DNA from: Haemophilus parainfluenzae
GTDB lineage: Bacteria; Pseudomonadota; Gammaproteobacteria; Enterobacterales; Pasteurellaceae
Direction: 5' to 3'
Assembly (NCBI RefSeq): GCF_900450995.1
Contig: NZ_UGHY01000002.1
Location: 508,501-572,500 of the forward strand
DNA: 64,000 nt
Shown one piece after another: positions 17,626-29,152 of the stretch; within the stretch, counting starts at the first letter, position 1, and every line of letters begins with the position of its first letter. The notes beneath the pieces were generated by a model, which was given only the letters and a program-made list of their open reading frames with translations, was not told the origin of the DNA and ran no database searches. Both the position numbers and the translations under genes were made by a program.

Positions 17626-18773
17626 AGACTCACTCCTTGTGAGGCTGTGCAGACGTAGAAATCTTCTTTTAAACCCGTTTGTTTCTCATAATTATCGGCA
17701 ATAATTTTACGCACTTCTTCAACTTTATCATGAGGAGCAAGGGCAACAATGCAACCACCAAAACCACCGCCTGTCATTCTCGTACCACCGGTTTTACCAA
17801 TCACTAATTGAGCAAGTTCAACAAGATAATCGATTTGCGGCACGGTAATCTCGAAATCATCGCGCATTGATTCGTGAGATTGTCCCATTAATTCACCTAA
17901 TTTTGTTAAATCGTTATGTTTTAATGCTTCAACCGCATCAAGTACACGTTGGTTCTCAGTCACCACATGGCGTGCACGTTTAGCCACTAAAGAATTAAGT
18001 GCGGTCAATTCTGCTTCTCTTTTTTGGAATTCTTCTACTGATACATCACGTAACGCTTTTACGCCAAAGAATTCTGCAGCTTTTTCACATTGCCAACGGC
18101 GTGTATTGTATTCACCTGTCACCAAATCATGCGGTACATTTGAGTTCACAATAATAACAGCGACATCTTTCGGCACAGGCGTTGGCAGTGTTTCTAAGCT
18201 ACGGCAATCAATCATTAAGAGATGATCTTTTTGTCCTAAAGCGGAAATTAATTGATCCATGTTCCCGCAATTTGCGCCAACAAATTTGTTTTCAGCTTTT
18301 TGACCAATTAAAGCAATCTCTGTATGTGTTAAAGGTAAATCACTGAGTTGTTGGCAGAACTTACCCGTCGCTACTTCAAGAGCAGCAGAAGAACTCAAAC
18401 CAGAAGAATGTGGTACATTTCCGGAAATCACCAAATCAGCACCTTGTTTAAATTGAGGGCAACGTTCTTGAATAAATTTCACGACACCACGCACATAATT
18501 CGCCCATTTTTGCTCACTTTGAGGGAAATCTTCATCAAGAGAAAAGGTATCCTCAAGATCAAGATCTGCAGCATAAACATTCCAAATATGATCAGCACGT
18601 TTTGATCCTGCAATAGCTGTACCATAATTGATCGCACAAGGCATTACAAAGCCATCATTGTAGTCGGTATGTTCGCCGATAATGTTCACACGACCTGGTG
18701 CATATACGGTCAGTTCAGGTTGCTTATTATATTTTTGCGTAAAAATGTGTTGGGATTTTTGGACTGGAGTCAT
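17619..18773 (-). CDS. galK: Galactokinase
   Basis: GalK phosphorylates alpha-D-galactose with ATP. GHMP-kinase motifs are present: [16 protein letters not shown] (galactose binding), [14 protein letters not shown] (ATP loop) and [13 protein letters not shown] near the C-terminus. I choose the ATG at 18773 ([11 protein letters not shown]), behind AGGAAA, giving 384 residues, the family's normal size. It lies between galT and galM on one transcript. Confidence 0.96.
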   Translation of the reverse strand: MTPVQKSQHIFTQKYNKQPELTVYAPGRVNIIGEHTDYNDGFVMPCAINYGTAIAGSKRADHIWNVYAADLDLEDTFSLDEDFPQSEQKWANYVRGVVKFIQERCPQFKQGADLVISGNVPHSSGLSSSAALEVATGKFCQQLSDLPLTHTEIALIGQKAENKFVGANCGNMDQLISALGQKDHLLMIDCRSLETLPTPVPKDVAVIIVNSNVPHDLVTGEYNTRRWQCEKAAEFFGVKALRDVSVEEFQKREAELTALNSLVAKRARHVVTENQRVLDAVEALKHNDLTKLGELMGQSHESMRDDFEITVPQIDYLVELAQLVIGKTGGTRMTGGGFGGCIVALAPHDKVEEVRKIIADNYEKQTGLKEDFYVCTASQGVSLC

Positions 18774-18826
18774 ATTATTTCCTTTATCTTTCACACTCCC
18801 TCTTAATTCAAGAGGGAAAGGATTTC

Positions 18827-19902
<1,076 letters not shown>

Positions 19903-19942
19903 AAAAATTTTCTCATAAGATAACAAATTAAAAAAAATAAAC

Positions 19943-19958
19943 TGTGATCATTATCACA
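19943..19958. promoter_or_regulatory. CRP site between galT and galR
   Basis: TGTGATCATTATCACA keeps both TGTGA/TCACA half-sites at the standard 6-base spacing and could serve either direction. Confidence 0.75.
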
Positions 19959-20014
19959 AAATCAGGAAATAAGCCACTCATCCAATCAGTTTTTTGTGAC
20001 GAATGTAGCATTTT

Positions 20015-20032
20015 TGAAAGTAACCGCTTTCA
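20015..20032. promoter_or_regulatory. Second GalR-type operator, upstream of galR
   Basis: TGAAAG and CTTTCA flank TAACCG, making an 18-bp palindrome with the same NCG centre as the galT operator, 57 bases before the galR ATG. Suggests autoregulation or looping with the 19889 site. Confidence 0.65.
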
Positions 20033-20088
20033 ATTTTATTCAAATTTACTATGATAATTGCTATGAAAAAATGAATGAGAGCCCTGTT

Positions 20089-21096
20089 ATGCCTACAATT
20101 CGAGATGTTGCTGAATTAGCTTGCGTGTCGGTTGCCACTGTTTCCCGGGTGATTAATCGCTCCCCATCTGTGAGTGAAAAAACCCGTTACTCGGTACAAC
20201 GCGCGATGGAAGTCTTAAATTATCAACCCAATGCAAACGCACAAGCTTTGGCCGTGCAAAATACCGATACCATTGGCGTGGTGGTTACCGATGTAACGGA
20301 TCCGTTCTTTGCTATCTTGGTTAAATCGGTTGATAAAGTCGCTGAAGAGCATCAAAAAACGATTTTGATCGGCATTGGATACCATCATGCAGAAAAAGAG
20401 CGTGAAGCCATTGATACCTTGCTACGCAAGCGTTGTAGCTGTCTGGTCGTTCATTCCAAAGCCCTTTCTGAGGAAGAGTTACAGCATTATTTAGAAAATG
20501 TACCCGGTATGGTGATAATTAACCGTGTGATTGCGGGCTATGAAAATCGTTGCGTCAGCCTTGATAACTGCCAAGGTACCTATCTTGCCACTGAAATGCT
20601 GATTCGTTACGGCCATAAGCACATCGCCTATATTGGTTCCAATCACGGTATTTTAGATGAAACAGAACGTAAGGAAGGCTACTTAGAGGCCTTAGAAGCA
20701 CATAACTTCCCCATTGTAGAGCAAGCCATTGTGCATAATTCACCTGATTTTGAAGGCGGTGAAAAGGCCATGATTGATTTATTGAGCTACAACTCCAATT
20801 TAACCGCTGTGGTAGCTTATAACGACACGATGGCAGCGGGGGCAATTTCCGTTTTAAATGAAAAAAATATCAAAGTCCCGAAACAATTTTCCATTGTGGG
20901 ATTTGATGATATGCCGATTGCTCGATATTTAATCCCAAAACTCACTACAATTAGATATCCAATTGATTTAATGGCAAATTATGCGGCAAAACTAGCGTTA
21001 AGTTTAGTCGATTCGTCTATTGTCACACCGACTGTTGTTCAATTTAATCCAACATTAGTGAGACGTTTTTCCGTAGAAAATGCAATAAAACCGTGA
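20089..21096 (+). CDS. galR: LacI-family galactose regulator (GalR/GalS, mglD)
   Basis: A 335-residue repressor with an N-terminal LacI helix-turn-helix ([20 protein letters not shown]) and a periplasmic-binding-like sugar domain ([31 protein letters not shown]). The start is the ATG at 20089 (MPTIRDV), where homologues begin; the frame extends upstream without conservation. It stands between divergent galTKM and co-directional mglBAC, each with a matching operator, so it most likely represses both until galactose binds. The H. influenzae homologue is called galR or galS (mglD); which is a matter of naming. Confidence 0.92.
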   Translation: MPTIRDVAELACVSVATVSRVINRSPSVSEKTRYSVQRAMEVLNYQPNANAQALAVQNTDTIGVVVTDVTDPFFAILVKSVDKVAEEHQKTILIGIGYHHAEKEREAIDTLLRKRCSCLVVHSKALSEEELQHYLENVPGMVIINRVIAGYENRCVSLDNCQGTYLATEMLIRYGHKHIAYIGSNHGILDETERKEGYLEALEAHNFPIVEQAIVHNSPDFEGGEKAMIDLLSYNSNLTAVVAYNDTMAAGAISVLNEKNIKVPKQFSIVGFDDMPIARYLIPKLTTIRYPIDLMANYAAKLALSLVDSSIVTPTVVQFNPTLVRRFSVENAIKP

Positions 21097-21107
21097 TGGA
21101 GATCACA
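21092..21107. promoter_or_regulatory. CRP-like site overlapping the galR stop
   Basis: CGTGATGGAGATCACA has good TGATN6TCACA half-sites. It overlaps the last codons of galR and may be the distal activator site of mglB. Confidence 0.55.
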
Positions 21108-21123
21108 AATTTAAACATTGCTA

Positions 21124-21137
21124 TGTAATCGTTTTCA
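21124..21137. promoter_or_regulatory. GalR-type operator before mglB
   Basis: TGTAATCGTTTTCA matches the galT operator core and lies between two CRP-like sites upstream of mglB. Confidence 0.7.
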
Positions 21138-21141
21138 TTTA

Positions 21142-21157
21142 TGTGAGTTTGATCACA
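21142..21157. promoter_or_regulatory. CRP site before mglB
   Basis: TGTGAGTTTGATCACA has both half-sites, five bases after the operator. Arrangement suggests catabolite activation with GalR repression of mglBAC. Confidence 0.75.
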
Positions 21158-21276
21158 GATTAACAGTTTTGATTTCGTTATGATGCATTCAGTTGCAATA
21201 GATGTACGCAACATTCCTCTATTTGATATATAAAAAATCAACAATAAAATCTCTTTCTCTACATAGGAGCGTTTTT

Positions 21277-22272
21277 ATGAAAAAAACAGCAGTATTAAGT
21301 GCAGTCGCTTTAGCAATCGGTTTAGGTTCAGCAACTTCAGGTTTCGCAGCCGATAACCGTATTGGTGTTACCATTTATAAATATGATGACAACTTCATGT
21401 CATTAATGCGTAAAGAAATCGATAAAGAAGCGAAAGCGCTTGGCGGCATTGAGTTATTAATGAATGACTCTCAAAATGCACAATCTATTCAAAATGACCA
21501 AGTAGATGGTTTGCTTTCTAAAGGTGTAAAAGCTTTAGCGATTAACTTAGTAGACCCAGCAGCAGCTTCAACTGTTATCAAGAAAGCTAAACAAGATGAC
21601 ATTCCTGTTGTTTTCTTCAATAAAGATCCAGGTGCTAAAGCAATTGGTAGCTACGATCACGCTTACTATGTTGGTACAGACCCGAAAGAATCTGGTTTAA
21701 TCCAAGGTGATTTAATTGCGAAACAATGGAAAGCAATGCCTGCCTTAGACTTAAACAAAGACGGGAAAATCCAATATGTATTATTAAAAGGTGAACCAGG
21801 CCACCCAGATGCTGAAGCACGTACTAAATATGTGATTGAGCAATTAAATGCTAAAGGTATTCCTACCGAACAATTATTTATTGATACCGGTATGTGGGAT
21901 GCAGCAATGGCAAAAGATAAAGTGGATGCATGGTTATCTAGCTCTAAAGCGAACGAAATTGAAATGATTATTTCAAACAATGACGGTATGGCATTAGGTG
22001 CATTAGAAGCAACCAAAGCACACGGTAAAAAATTACCAATCTTTGGTGTAGATGCATTACCAGAAGTACTTCAATTAATTAAGAAAGGCGAAATTGCTGG
22101 TACTGTGTTAAACGATGGCGTTAACCAAGGTAAAGCAGTTGTTCAACTTTCTGCAAACCTTGCTAACGGTAAAGCAGCAACAGAAGGTACACAATGGAAA
22201 TTAGAAAACCGTGTGGTACGTATCCCTTATGTTGGTGTAGATAAAGATAACCTAAGTGAATTCTTAAAATAA
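21277..22272 (+). CDS. mglB: Galactose/methyl-galactoside binding protein MglB
   Basis: Periplasmic binding protein for galactose and glucose, feeding the MglAC importer. The ATG at 21277 ([17 protein letters not shown]) follows AGGAG and begins a signal peptide ending near GFAAD. The mature domain shows [18 protein letters not shown], the calcium-loop-like [10 protein letters not shown], and [15 protein letters not shown]. It has 331 residues, the normal size. It is first in mglBAC with its own regulatory region, and a terminator follows it, so it should be made in excess over the membrane parts. Confidence 0.96.
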   Translation: MKKTAVLSAVALAIGLGSATSGFAADNRIGVTIYKYDDNFMSLMRKEIDKEAKALGGIELLMNDSQNAQSIQNDQVDGLLSKGVKALAINLVDPAAASTVIKKAKQDDIPVVFFNKDPGAKAIGSYDHAYYVGTDPKESGLIQGDLIAKQWKAMPALDLNKDGKIQYVLLKGEPGHPDAEARTKYVIEQLNAKGIPTEQLFIDTGMWDAAMAKDKVDAWLSSSKANEIEMIISNNDGMALGALEATKAHGKKLPIFGVDALPEVLQLIKKGEIAGTVLNDGVNQGKAVVQLSANLANGKAATEGTQWKLENRVVRIPYVGVDKDNLSEFLK

Positions 22273-22301
22273 GAAAATCGATTGCTTTTCTTTAATTTTA
22301 G

Positions 22302-22337
22302 GGGGAAAGGAAACCCAAATTCCCTTTCCCCTTTTTT
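22302..22337 (+). terminator. Internal terminator between mglB and mglA
   Basis: GGGGAAAGG pairs with CCTTTCCCC across a 12-base loop, then six T. It lies 30 bp after mglB and before mglA, a typical way to give more binding protein than ATPase and permease. Confidence 0.8.
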
Positions 22338-22350
22338 GATGAGGTTGGAT

Positions 22351-23865
22351 ATGACAACTCAAACCCAAGACAGTGATGTACTACTGACAATGACGGATGT
22401 CAGTAAGTCTTTCCCCGGTGTAAAAGCCCTTGATCACGCCAATCTAACAGTTCGTTCTCACTCTGTTCATGCCTTAATGGGCGAAAACGGGGCGGGTAAA
22501 TCGACATTATTAAAATGCCTCTTCGGAATTTATGCAAAAGACGAAGGTGAAATTTTATTCTTAGGCAAACCTGTTGATTTTAAAACATCAAAAGAAGCCC
22601 TTGAAAATGGGATTTCAATGGTTCACCAAGAACTTAACTTGGTGCGTCAAACTAGTGTAATGGATAACTTATGGTTGGGTCGCTACCCACTTAAAGGTCC
22701 TTTTGTGGATCACGCCAAAATGTATCGTGATACCAAAGCTATTTTCGATGAATTGGATATTGATGTTGATCCAAGAGAAAAAGTGGCCAAACTTTCTGTT
22801 TCACAAATGCAGATGATCGAAATTGCGAAAGCGTTCTCGTATAACGCTAAAATCGTAATTATGGATGAGCCAACATCCTCGCTTTCAGAAAAAGAAGTGG
22901 AACATCTTTTCAAAATTATTCAAAAATTAAAAGATCGCGGTTGTGGCATTATCTATATTTCACACAAAATGGATGAAATCTTCAAAATTTGTGATGAAAT
23001 CACCATTCTTCGTGATGGTAAATGGATCAATACCGTTCAAGTTAAAGGCACCACTATGGAAGAAATTGTTTCAATGATGGTTGGCCGTGAATTAACACAA
23101 CGTTTCCCTGAAAAAACTAACGTACCAAAAGAAATCACGCTTGAAGTGGAACATTTAACTGCGGTGAATCAACCTTCCATTCAAGATGTTTCCTTTAATT
23201 TACGCAAAGGTGAAATTTTAGGTATTGCAGGCCTTGTTGGTGCAAAACGAACCGATATTGTGGAAGCCATTTTTGGTGTACGCGAATTAAAAGAAGGGAC
23301 GATCAAACTCAACGGAAAAATCGTGAAAAATCATACCGCACTTGAGGCGATTAACCACGGTTTTGCTTTGGTGACTGAGGAACGTCGTTCAACCGGGATT
23401 TATTCAAACCTAAGCATTGAATTTAACTCTTTGATTTCAAATATGAAATCTTACCTCACTCCATGGAAATTGCTCAGCAACAAAAAAATGGCGAGCGATA
23501 CACAATGGGTGATTGATGCGATGAACGTGAAAACACCTTCTCACAAAACAACGATTGGATCGCTTTCTGGTGGTAATCAACAAAAAGTCATTATCGGCCG
23601 TTGGCTTTTAACCCAACCAGATATCTTAATGCTCGACGAACCAACTCGTGGTATTGATATTGGGGCAAAATTTGAAATTTATCAGCTCATTCAAGAACTC
23701 GCTAAAAAAGATAAAGGCATCATTATGATTTCATCAGAAATGCCGGAACTATTAGGCGTAACAGACCGAATTTTGGTCATGAGTAATGGTCGTGTTGCCG
23801 GCATCGTTGAAACGGCAAAAACGTCTCAAGAAGAAATTTTGCAACTTGCCGCAAAATATTTATAA
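22351..23865 (+). CDS. mglA: Galactose importer ATPase MglA
   Basis: Sugar ABC ATPase with two fused nucleotide-binding domains (CUT2 family). The first has Walker [17 protein letters not shown] and Walker [14 protein letters not shown]; the second has a degenerate Walker A ([16 protein letters not shown]), signature [14 protein letters not shown] and [14 protein letters not shown]. The ATG at 22351 (MTTQTQDSD) has GAGGT upstream; 504 residues is near the family norm of 506. The frame continues upstream through the terminator, which is not coding. Confidence 0.95.
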   Translation: MTTQTQDSDVLLTMTDVSKSFPGVKALDHANLTVRSHSVHALMGENGAGKSTLLKCLFGIYAKDEGEILFLGKPVDFKTSKEALENGISMVHQELNLVRQTSVMDNLWLGRYPLKGPFVDHAKMYRDTKAIFDELDIDVDPREKVAKLSVSQMQMIEIAKAFSYNAKIVIMDEPTSSLSEKEVEHLFKIIQKLKDRGCGIIYISHKMDEIFKICDEITILRDGKWINTVQVKGTTMEEIVSMMVGRELTQRFPEKTNVPKEITLEVEHLTAVNQPSIQDVSFNLRKGEILGIAGLVGAKRTDIVEAIFGVRELKEGTIKLNGKIVKNHTALEAINHGFALVTEERRSTGIYSNLSIEFNSLISNMKSYLTPWKLLSNKKMASDTQWVIDAMNVKTPSHKTTIGSLSGGNQQKVIIGRWLLTQPDILMLDEPTRGIDIGAKFEIYQLIQELAKKDKGIIMISSEMPELLGVTDRILVMSNGRVAGIVETAKTSQEEILQLAAKYL

Positions 23866-23883
23866 ATCATAAAGGAACAAATT

Positions 23884-24894
23884 ATGAGTGCCTTACCAAA
23901 AAATAAATCATTCGATTTCTTAAAACAAAATGCGATTTATTTTGTGTTGTTGATTTTACTTGGCATCATCATCGCACAAGATCCAACATTCTTGAATGTT
24001 CGCAACTTTAGTAACATTTTAACTCAATCATCCGTCCGCCTCATTATCGCCCTTGGTGTTGCAGGCTTGCTTATTACTCAAGGTACCGACTTATCAGCCG
24101 GTCGCCAAGTCGGTTTAGCCGCGGTTATTTCTGCGACTCTCTTGCAGTCAATGGAAAACATGAACCGCGTGTTCCCGGATTTAGGTGAGATTCCTATTCC
24201 AGTGGTTATCCTGACTGTTTGTGCGGTAGGTGCTGTAATCGGCTTAGTAAATGGTTTGGTTATCGCTTATCTCAATGTAACCCCGTTCATTGCAACAATG
24301 GGTACCATGATCATTGTTTACGGTTTTAACTCACTTTATTATGATGGCGTAGGTGGCTCACCAATTGCAGGCTTCAGTGAATCTTTCTCTAACTTCGCAC
24401 AAGGCTTCTTCAGACTTGGTTCGTTCAAATTATCCTACATCACTATTTATGCCGCAATTTGTGCATTCTTAGTTTGGGTGATGTGGAATAAAACACGCTT
24501 TGGTAAAAATATCTTTGCTATCGGTGGTAACCCTGAAGCAGCAAAAGTATCTGGCGTAAACGTAGCGCGTAACCTTGTTGTGATTTACATGATTGCAGGT
24601 ATGTTCTATGCATTCGGTGGTATGTTAGAAGCAGGTCGTATCGGTAGTGCTACCAACAACCTTGGTTTTATGTATGAATTAGATGCGATTGCTGCTTGCG
24701 TAGTAGGTGGTGTATCTTTCGCTGGTGGTGTGGGTACTGTTATCGGTGTAATCACGGGTGTTATCATCTTCACCGTTATTAACTACGGTTTAACTTACAT
24801 CGGTGTAAACCCTTACTGGCAATATATCATTAAAGGTAGCATTATCATCCTCGCGGTTGCTATCGACTCCTTAAAATACGCGAAGAAAAAATAA
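23884..24894 (+). CDS. mglC: Galactose importer permease MglC
   Basis: Inner-membrane permease of the CUT2 family, 336 residues with about eight to ten hydrophobic helices. GTDLSAGRQVGLAAVI near residue 66 and NPEAAKVSGVNVAR (the coupling loop facing MglA) are typical. It starts 18 bp after mglA with AAAGGA and ends the operon, followed by an inverted USS terminator. Confidence 0.96.
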   Translation: MSALPKNKSFDFLKQNAIYFVLLILLGIIIAQDPTFLNVRNFSNILTQSSVRLIIALGVAGLLITQGTDLSAGRQVGLAAVISATLLQSMENMNRVFPDLGEIPIPVVILTVCAVGAVIGLVNGLVIAYLNVTPFIATMGTMIIVYGFNSLYYDGVGGSPIAGFSESFSNFAQGFFRLGSFKLSYITIYAAICAFLVWVMWNKTRFGKNIFAIGGNPEAAKVSGVNVARNLVVIYMIAGMFYAFGGMLEAGRIGSATNNLGFMYELDAIAACVVGGVSFAGGVGTVIGVITGVIIFTVINYGLTYIGVNPYWQYIIKGSIIILAVAIDSLKYAKKK

Positions 24895-24908
24895 TTAAAA
24901 ACAACAAT

Positions 24909-24949
24909 AAAAATAACCGCACTTTAGCAATAAAGTGCGGTTTTATTTT
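24909..24949. terminator. Inverted USS terminator after mglC
   Basis: AAATAACCGCACTTTA faces TAAAGTGCGGTTTTATTTT with a 4-base loop. Serves mglC on the plus strand. Confidence 0.85.
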
Positions 24950-24967
24950 GAGGTAAATTCTCAAAAC

Positions 24968-24997
24968 AAAAAAGCGAGTCTCTCTGCTCGCTTTTTT
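24968..24997 (-). terminator. Terminator of the isc operon
   Basis: AAAAAGCGAG pairs with CTCGCTTTTT across an 8-base loop. On the minus strand it follows iscX directly and ends in a T tract. Confidence 0.85.
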
Positions 24998-25008
24998 AAT
25001 CGAATCGA

Positions 25009-25203
25009 TTACTTGTATTCATCTAACCATTTCAATAAAATCGCTTCAAGAATACTCTCGTTAGATTTCATTGGATCATCATCAAAACCGTCTAGTTCAC
25101 AAATCCACTTATGCAAATCCGTGAAACGTACCGTTTTAGGATCTAAATCTGGATTACGATCATAAAGCTCTTCTGCAATAAGTTGTGCATCAGTCCATTT
25201 CAT
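25009..25203 (-). CDS. iscX: IscX, iron-sulfur assembly accessory protein
   Basis: A 64-residue acidic protein ([19 protein letters not shown], later [20 protein letters not shown]) that binds IscS and iron and modulates cluster assembly. Its ATG overlaps the fdx stop (TAATG), and it is the last gene of the isc operon, as in E. coli. Confidence 0.94.
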   Translation of the reverse strand: MKWTDAQLIAEELYDRNPDLDPKTVRFTDLHKWICELDGFDDDPMKSNESILEAILLKWLDEYK

Positions 25204-25544
25204 TAGTGAGCCGCCTCATTCGCATGGTTAATATTATATTTAGGGATTTCCACCACTAAATCTTCATCACCCACGACACATTGGCAAGAAAGGCGGCTAT
25301 CCATTTCTAAACCCCATGCTTTATCTAACATATCTTCTTCTTGATCGCTGGCTTCATTCAATGAATCAAACCCTTCACGAATAACCACATGGCACGTTGT
25401 ACAAGCACAAGAACCATCGCAAGCATGATGAATTTCTACGCCAGCATTATGTGCCACTTCTAATAAGTTGTCGCCTGCTGCTGCATCAACCACCATACCC
25501 TCTGGACAGAATTCTTCATTCGGTAAAAAAATCACTTTTGGCAT
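25203..25544 (-). CDS. fdx: [2Fe-2S] ferredoxin of the isc system
   Basis: An adrenodoxin-type ferredoxin giving electrons for cluster assembly. The cluster cysteines are in [17 protein letters not shown] and [10 protein letters not shown]. It has 113 residues. It lies between hscA and iscX on the same transcript; the 45-bp gap to hscA holds a USS. Confidence 0.96.
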   Translation of the reverse strand: MPKVIFLPNEEFCPEGMVVDAAAGDNLLEVAHNAGVEIHHACDGSCACTTCHVVIREGFDSLNEASDQEEDMLDKAWGLEMDSRLSCQCVVGDEDLVVEIPKYNINHANEAAH

Positions 25545-25589
25545 ATTACTTTCCTCAATATAAAAAACTCGTTAATTTATAACCGCACT

Positions 25590-27446
25590 TTATTGCTCAA
25601 TATCTGATACAGATTTACCTGTCAGCGCTTGATTAATGGATTTATTCATTCGTCTTGCCGCAAATTCTTGAGTCGCGATATCAAGGGCTTTGATTCCCTG
25701 AACGATAGCATGACGATCTGTACCTTCTTTTACATCCATTAATTGTTTCAATGCATTTTCAATTTGGCGGAATTCAGCTTCGGTTAATAAGTCTGCCCCA
25801 TCTTGCTGTAAGGCCACAATCACGCTTTCAATTACACGATCAGCCTCAACACGTTGCTCGGCTAATTCACGTGCTTGCATATCATCTTGTGCATTATCAA
25901 AAGAAGCTTTAATCATTGCCGTTACTTCTTCATCCGTTAAACCATAAGAAGGCTTAATTTGAATCGATGCTTGAACTTTTGTGGATTTTTCCATGGCAGT
26001 CACACTTAATAAGCCATCTGCATCCACTTGATAAGTCACTCGAATATGAGCCGCGCCTGCCACCATTGGCGGAATACCGCGCAATGTAAAACGACCTAAA
26101 GAACGGCAATCATCCACCAACTCTCGTTCACCTTGTACCACATGTACAGTCATTGCAGTTTGACCATCTTTAAAGGTAGTAAATTCTTGCGCGAGAGCCA
26201 CTGGAATCGTGGTGTTACGTGGAATAATTTTCTCCACTAAACCACCCATGGTTTCAATACCTAAAGAAAGTGGCACAACATCGAGTAACAACATATCGCT
26301 GTCATTTTTGTTGCCCACTAAAATATCTGCTTGGATAGCCGCACCTAAGGCAACTACTTTATCTGGGTCGATAGAGGTTAATGGTGTTTTACCGAAGAAT
26401 TCACCCACTTGTTCACGTACGTAAGGCACGCGAGTTGAGCCTCCAACCATAATCACTTCCTGTACGTCTTCAGCTTCAACATGCGCATCTTTCAATGCTC
26501 GACGGCAGGTTAATAAAGAACGTTTTACCAATGAGTGGATTAATTCATTGAATTGCTCACGACTTAACTCACCTTCAAATCCGCGCCAAGAAATGACCGC
26601 ACTTTGTGCACTTGTTAAGGCAATTTTAGTTTGTGTGGCTAAACTTAAAAGTTCACGTTGCTCATTCACATTTTGTGATTGAATACCCGCTTGTTCAATA
26701 ATCCAATCGGCAATTAAATGGTCAAAATCATCACCACCTAAAGCAGTATCCCCACCTGTTGCTAAGACTTCAAATACGCCTTTAGACAAGCGTAAAATTG
26801 AGATATCAAAGGTACCGCCCCCTAAGTCATAAACAGCAATGACACCTTCTTTTCCGCTATCTAAGCCATAAGCCACTGCTGCAGCAGTGGGTTCATTTAA
26901 TAAACGTAATACATTTAACCCTGCAAGACGTGCTGCATCTTTCGTACTTTGGCGTTGAGCATCATCAAAATAAGCAGGTACGGTAATCACCACGCCAGAA
27001 AGCTCACCTGCAAGTCGTTGTTCTGTAATATGATTTAAACGAGATAAAATATCCGCAGAGACTTCGATTGGGCTTTTTTTACCTTGATGTGTCACCAATA
27101 ATGGCAACCCATTTTCACTTGCCACAAATTCATAGGGTAAATTGGTATAACGAGATTGCACATCATCAAGGCTACGTCCAATCAGACGTTTCACAGAAAT
27201 AATCGTATTTTTAGGATCAATTGCAGCTTTTGCGAATGCTTCTGTACCAACAAGTTTTTCATTTTCACCATAGTAAACGACTGAAGGCACAAGGCTTCTG
27301 TCTTGTTCATCATTCAAAATGGTGGCTTGACCGCTACGCACTGCGGCAACTAAAGAGTTTGTTGTACCTAAATCAATCCCTACCGCAAGACGATGTTGAT
27401 GTGGTGCAGCCGTTTGTCCTGGCTCTGCAATTTGGAGTAATGCCAT
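25590..27446 (-). CDS. hscA: HscA, Hsp70 chaperone for iron-sulfur assembly
   Basis: Specialised DnaK paralogue that, with HscB, helps release clusters from IscU by binding its LPPVK motif. The nucleotide domain has [14 protein letters not shown] (about residues 23-36), [12 protein letters not shown] and [14 protein letters not shown]; the substrate domain follows [12 protein letters not shown]. The 618 residues match the family. It is separated from its partner hscB by a DUF2625 gene, unlike E. coli where hscBA are adjacent. Confidence 0.96.
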   Translation of the reverse strand: MALLQIAEPGQTAAPHQHRLAVGIDLGTTNSLVAAVRSGQATILNDEQDRSLVPSVVYYGENEKLVGTEAFAKAAIDPKNTIISVKRLIGRSLDDVQSRYTNLPYEFVASENGLPLLVTHQGKKSPIEVSADILSRLNHITEQRLAGELSGVVITVPAYFDDAQRQSTKDAARLAGLNVLRLLNEPTAAAVAYGLDSGKEGVIAVYDLGGGTFDISILRLSKGVFEVLATGGDTALGGDDFDHLIADWIIEQAGIQSQNVNEQRELLSLATQTKIALTSAQSAVISWRGFEGELSREQFNELIHSLVKRSLLTCRRALKDAHVEAEDVQEVIMVGGSTRVPYVREQVGEFFGKTPLTSIDPDKVVALGAAIQADILVGNKNDSDMLLLDVVPLSLGIETMGGLVEKIIPRNTTIPVALAQEFTTFKDGQTAMTVHVVQGERELVDDCRSLGRFTLRGIPPMVAGAAHIRVTYQVDADGLLSVTAMEKSTKVQASIQIKPSYGLTDEEVTAMIKASFDNAQDDMQARELAEQRVEADRVIESVIVALQQDGADLLTEAEFRQIENALKQLMDVKEGTDRHAIVQGIKALDIATQEFAARRMNKSINQALTGKSVSDIEQ

Positions 27447-27486
27447 ATCTCTTTTTATCTCTAATAATTAATTCGTTAAGGGCTCG

Positions 27487-28173
27487 TTATGCCACTGAAT
27501 AAGCTTGTGCAAATTTATCTTGTTCGGTGAAACTTGCGTTGTAATGGGTTTCAATGTTGACTTCGCGTCGTTCACGCTGATTAATATCAGTCGTCTTATC
27601 TTCTGAAAGCTCGGGTGTAAAAACAATCATGTGATTACCATCGAGTTGTTTTACATCTTCTTGCCAATTTTGCCAAAATAGATTTTGGTAAAATGCTTCA
27701 ATGTCACTATTTAATGCCCAAGCTAAGAAATCCGTATAGGTAAAATTTAAATCATGCCAAGTTAAATCTTTTGGCGAAAAATAATAAATCTTACCAATAT
27801 TAGAACCTAAAGAGCCACCATTTAAAGCAAAATAACCACCAATGACATCGTCCGCAACAAGCAAATATTTTGGTTTATCACCTGATTGATTAAAGGATTT
27901 GCTGAAATTCCAGTCCATTAATCCACGTGGTAATTTAAAACTGCCTGACCCCAATATACGCAACCAACCATGATGGATTAAAATGCCGCCAGTTTCATAA
28001 ATGACCGCTCCCATTGGAGAAGAAGTAGGCATTTGCATGGTGAAAAGCTCACGTTCTGCACTAGATTGATCTTTTTTAATCACATCACAATGATTACGAG
28101 CATGCTCAATCCATTGGGAAATGGTTCCCCAAGCAGATTTTGAGAAATCAGTCAGTTGTTCTAAAGTTTGCAT
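27487..28173 (-). CDS. DUF2625-like protein inside the isc operon
   Basis: A 228-residue soluble protein with no signal or membrane segment. The segment SSPMGAVIYETGGILIHHGW and RILGSGSFKLPRG fit the DUF2625 family as I recall it; function unknown. It sits between hscB and hscA on the same strand, after a small hairpin at 28224-28242. I recall a hypothetical gene at this place in H. influenzae, so it is probably a stable Pasteurellaceae feature rather than a recent arrival. A link to iron-sulfur assembly is only suggested by position. Confidence 0.75.
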   Translation of the reverse strand: MQTLEQLTDFSKSAWGTISQWIEHARNHCDVIKKDQSSAERELFTMQMPTSSPMGAVIYETGGILIHHGWLRILGSGSFKLPRGLMDWNFSKSFNQSGDKPKYLLVADDVIGGYFALNGGSLGSNIGKIYYFSPKDLTWHDLNFTYTDFLAWALNSDIEAFYQNLFWQNWQEDVKQLDGNHMIVFTPELSEDKTTDINQRERREVNIETHYNASFTEQDKFAQAYSVA

Positions 28174-28223
28174 AATCGAGTTTCATTAGTATGAGGGCAA
28201 TTACCCATTTATCAATAGCGAAA

Positions 28224-28242
28224 AGGGCGTAATAAACGCCCT
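28224..28242 (-). terminator. Small hairpin after hscB
   Basis: AGGGCGT and ACGCCCT enclose a 5-base loop, followed by TTTT on the minus strand. It may lower expression of the genes after hscB or protect the upstream mRNA end. Confidence 0.55.
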
Positions 28243-28247
28243 CAAGA

Positions 28248-28769
28248 TTATAATTCAAATAGACGTTCTTCTACTTGGCTAATTTCATCCGCCAATTTTT
28301 TTAGAAAACGTAATTTATCACAGAACTGTGCAGCAGTTGACCATTGTTGCTCATTTAGTTGTTCTTCAAGTGCGGTCAATATTTCTTTTGTTTCTTTTTT
28401 AACGCGTTTCGCAAAGGATTCTAATGCATTTTCATCCTGGCTTTGCTCAATATTTTCGAGTTCTTCTCGCCATTCTAATTGCTGCATTAGGAATGCCATA
28501 TCTTGTGTGCTCTTTTGTTCTAAATCCTGTGCTTCTCCCGTATTTAATGCAATAATTGCTTCCGAACGTAAAATTGGGTCTTTCAAGGTTTTTAATGCAT
28601 CATTAACTTCTGTTGATTTTTGCATTGCAATGCGTTGTTCTTGTGCATCTGCCGTAACAAAATTATCCGGATGCAAACTCTTTTGAAGCACTAAATAGCG
28701 TTCAGACAAAAGCGATTGATCAACATTGAAAGCAACGGGCAAATCAAAAATAGCAAAAGGATTTGTCAT
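28248..28769 (-). CDS. hscB: HscB, J-domain co-chaperone
   Basis: A J-protein that delivers IscU to HscA and stimulates its ATPase. The J domain occupies roughly residues 1-75, with HPDNF as the HPD motif (residues 34-36) after RYLVLQKSL, followed by a helical IscU-binding domain. It has 173 residues, a normal length. It follows iscA by 9 bp. Confidence 0.95.
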   Translation of the reverse strand: MTNPFAIFDLPVAFNVDQSLLSERYLVLQKSLHPDNFVTADAQEQRIAMQKSTEVNDALKTLKDPILRSEAIIALNTGEAQDLEQKSTQDMAFLMQQLEWREELENIEQSQDENALESFAKRVKKETKEILTALEEQLNEQQWSTAAQFCDKLRFLKKLADEISQVEERLFEL

Positions 28770-28778
28770 CTTTATTCC

Positions 28779-29102
28779 TTAAACATGGAAACTTTCACCA
28801 CATCCACATGATTCTTTCACATTTGGATTGTTATATTTAAAGCCTTCGTTCAAGCCTTCTTTGACATAATCTAGCTCAATGCCATCTAAATAAACCAAGC
28901 TTTTTGGATCGACTATGACTTTCACGCCATGCTGCTCAAAAACAAGATCGTCATCATTGAGCACATCAACGAATTCAAGCACATAGCCTAAACCCGAACA
29001 ACCTGATGTTTTCACACCTAAGCGTAAACCGATGCCTTTTCCACGATTTTCAAGAAAAGTACAAACTCGTTGTGCCGCTTTTTCAGTGAGTGTTATAGAC
29101 AT
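28779..29102 (-). CDS. iscA: IscA, A-type iron-sulfur carrier
   Basis: A 107-residue A-type carrier of [2Fe-2S]/[4Fe-4S] clusters. Its three cysteines are in [10 protein letters not shown] and SCGCGESF. The start is the ATG at 29102 ([13 protein letters not shown]), preceded by AAGGATC; an upstream in-frame extension crosses the inverted USS and is not coding. It belongs to the isc operon between iscU and hscB. Confidence 0.96.
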   Translation of the reverse strand: MSITLTEKAAQRVCTFLENRGKGIGLRLGVKTSGCSGLGYVLEFVDVLNDDDLVFEQHGVKVIVDPKSLVYLDGIELDYVKEGLNEGFKYNNPNVKESCGCGESFHV

Positions 29103-29122
29103 ATTCTGATCCTTAAATTGAT

Positions 29123-29150
29123 AAAGTGCGGTCATTTTCAACCGCACTTT
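29123..29150. terminator. Inverted USS pair between iscU and iscA
   Basis: AAAGTGCGGT and ACCGCACTTT face each other across 8 bases. It is a terminator-like hairpin inside an operon, so it may partly attenuate iscA and later genes. Confidence 0.75.
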
Positions 29151-29152
29151 GA

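Noticed and set aside
19996..20088. N-terminal extension of galR
   Set aside because: The frame is open from 19996, but these residues precede the standard LacI-family start and overlap an operator.
29103..29147. N-terminal extension of iscA
   Set aside because: It is encoded by the inverted USS pair; the conserved protein begins at the ATG at 29102.
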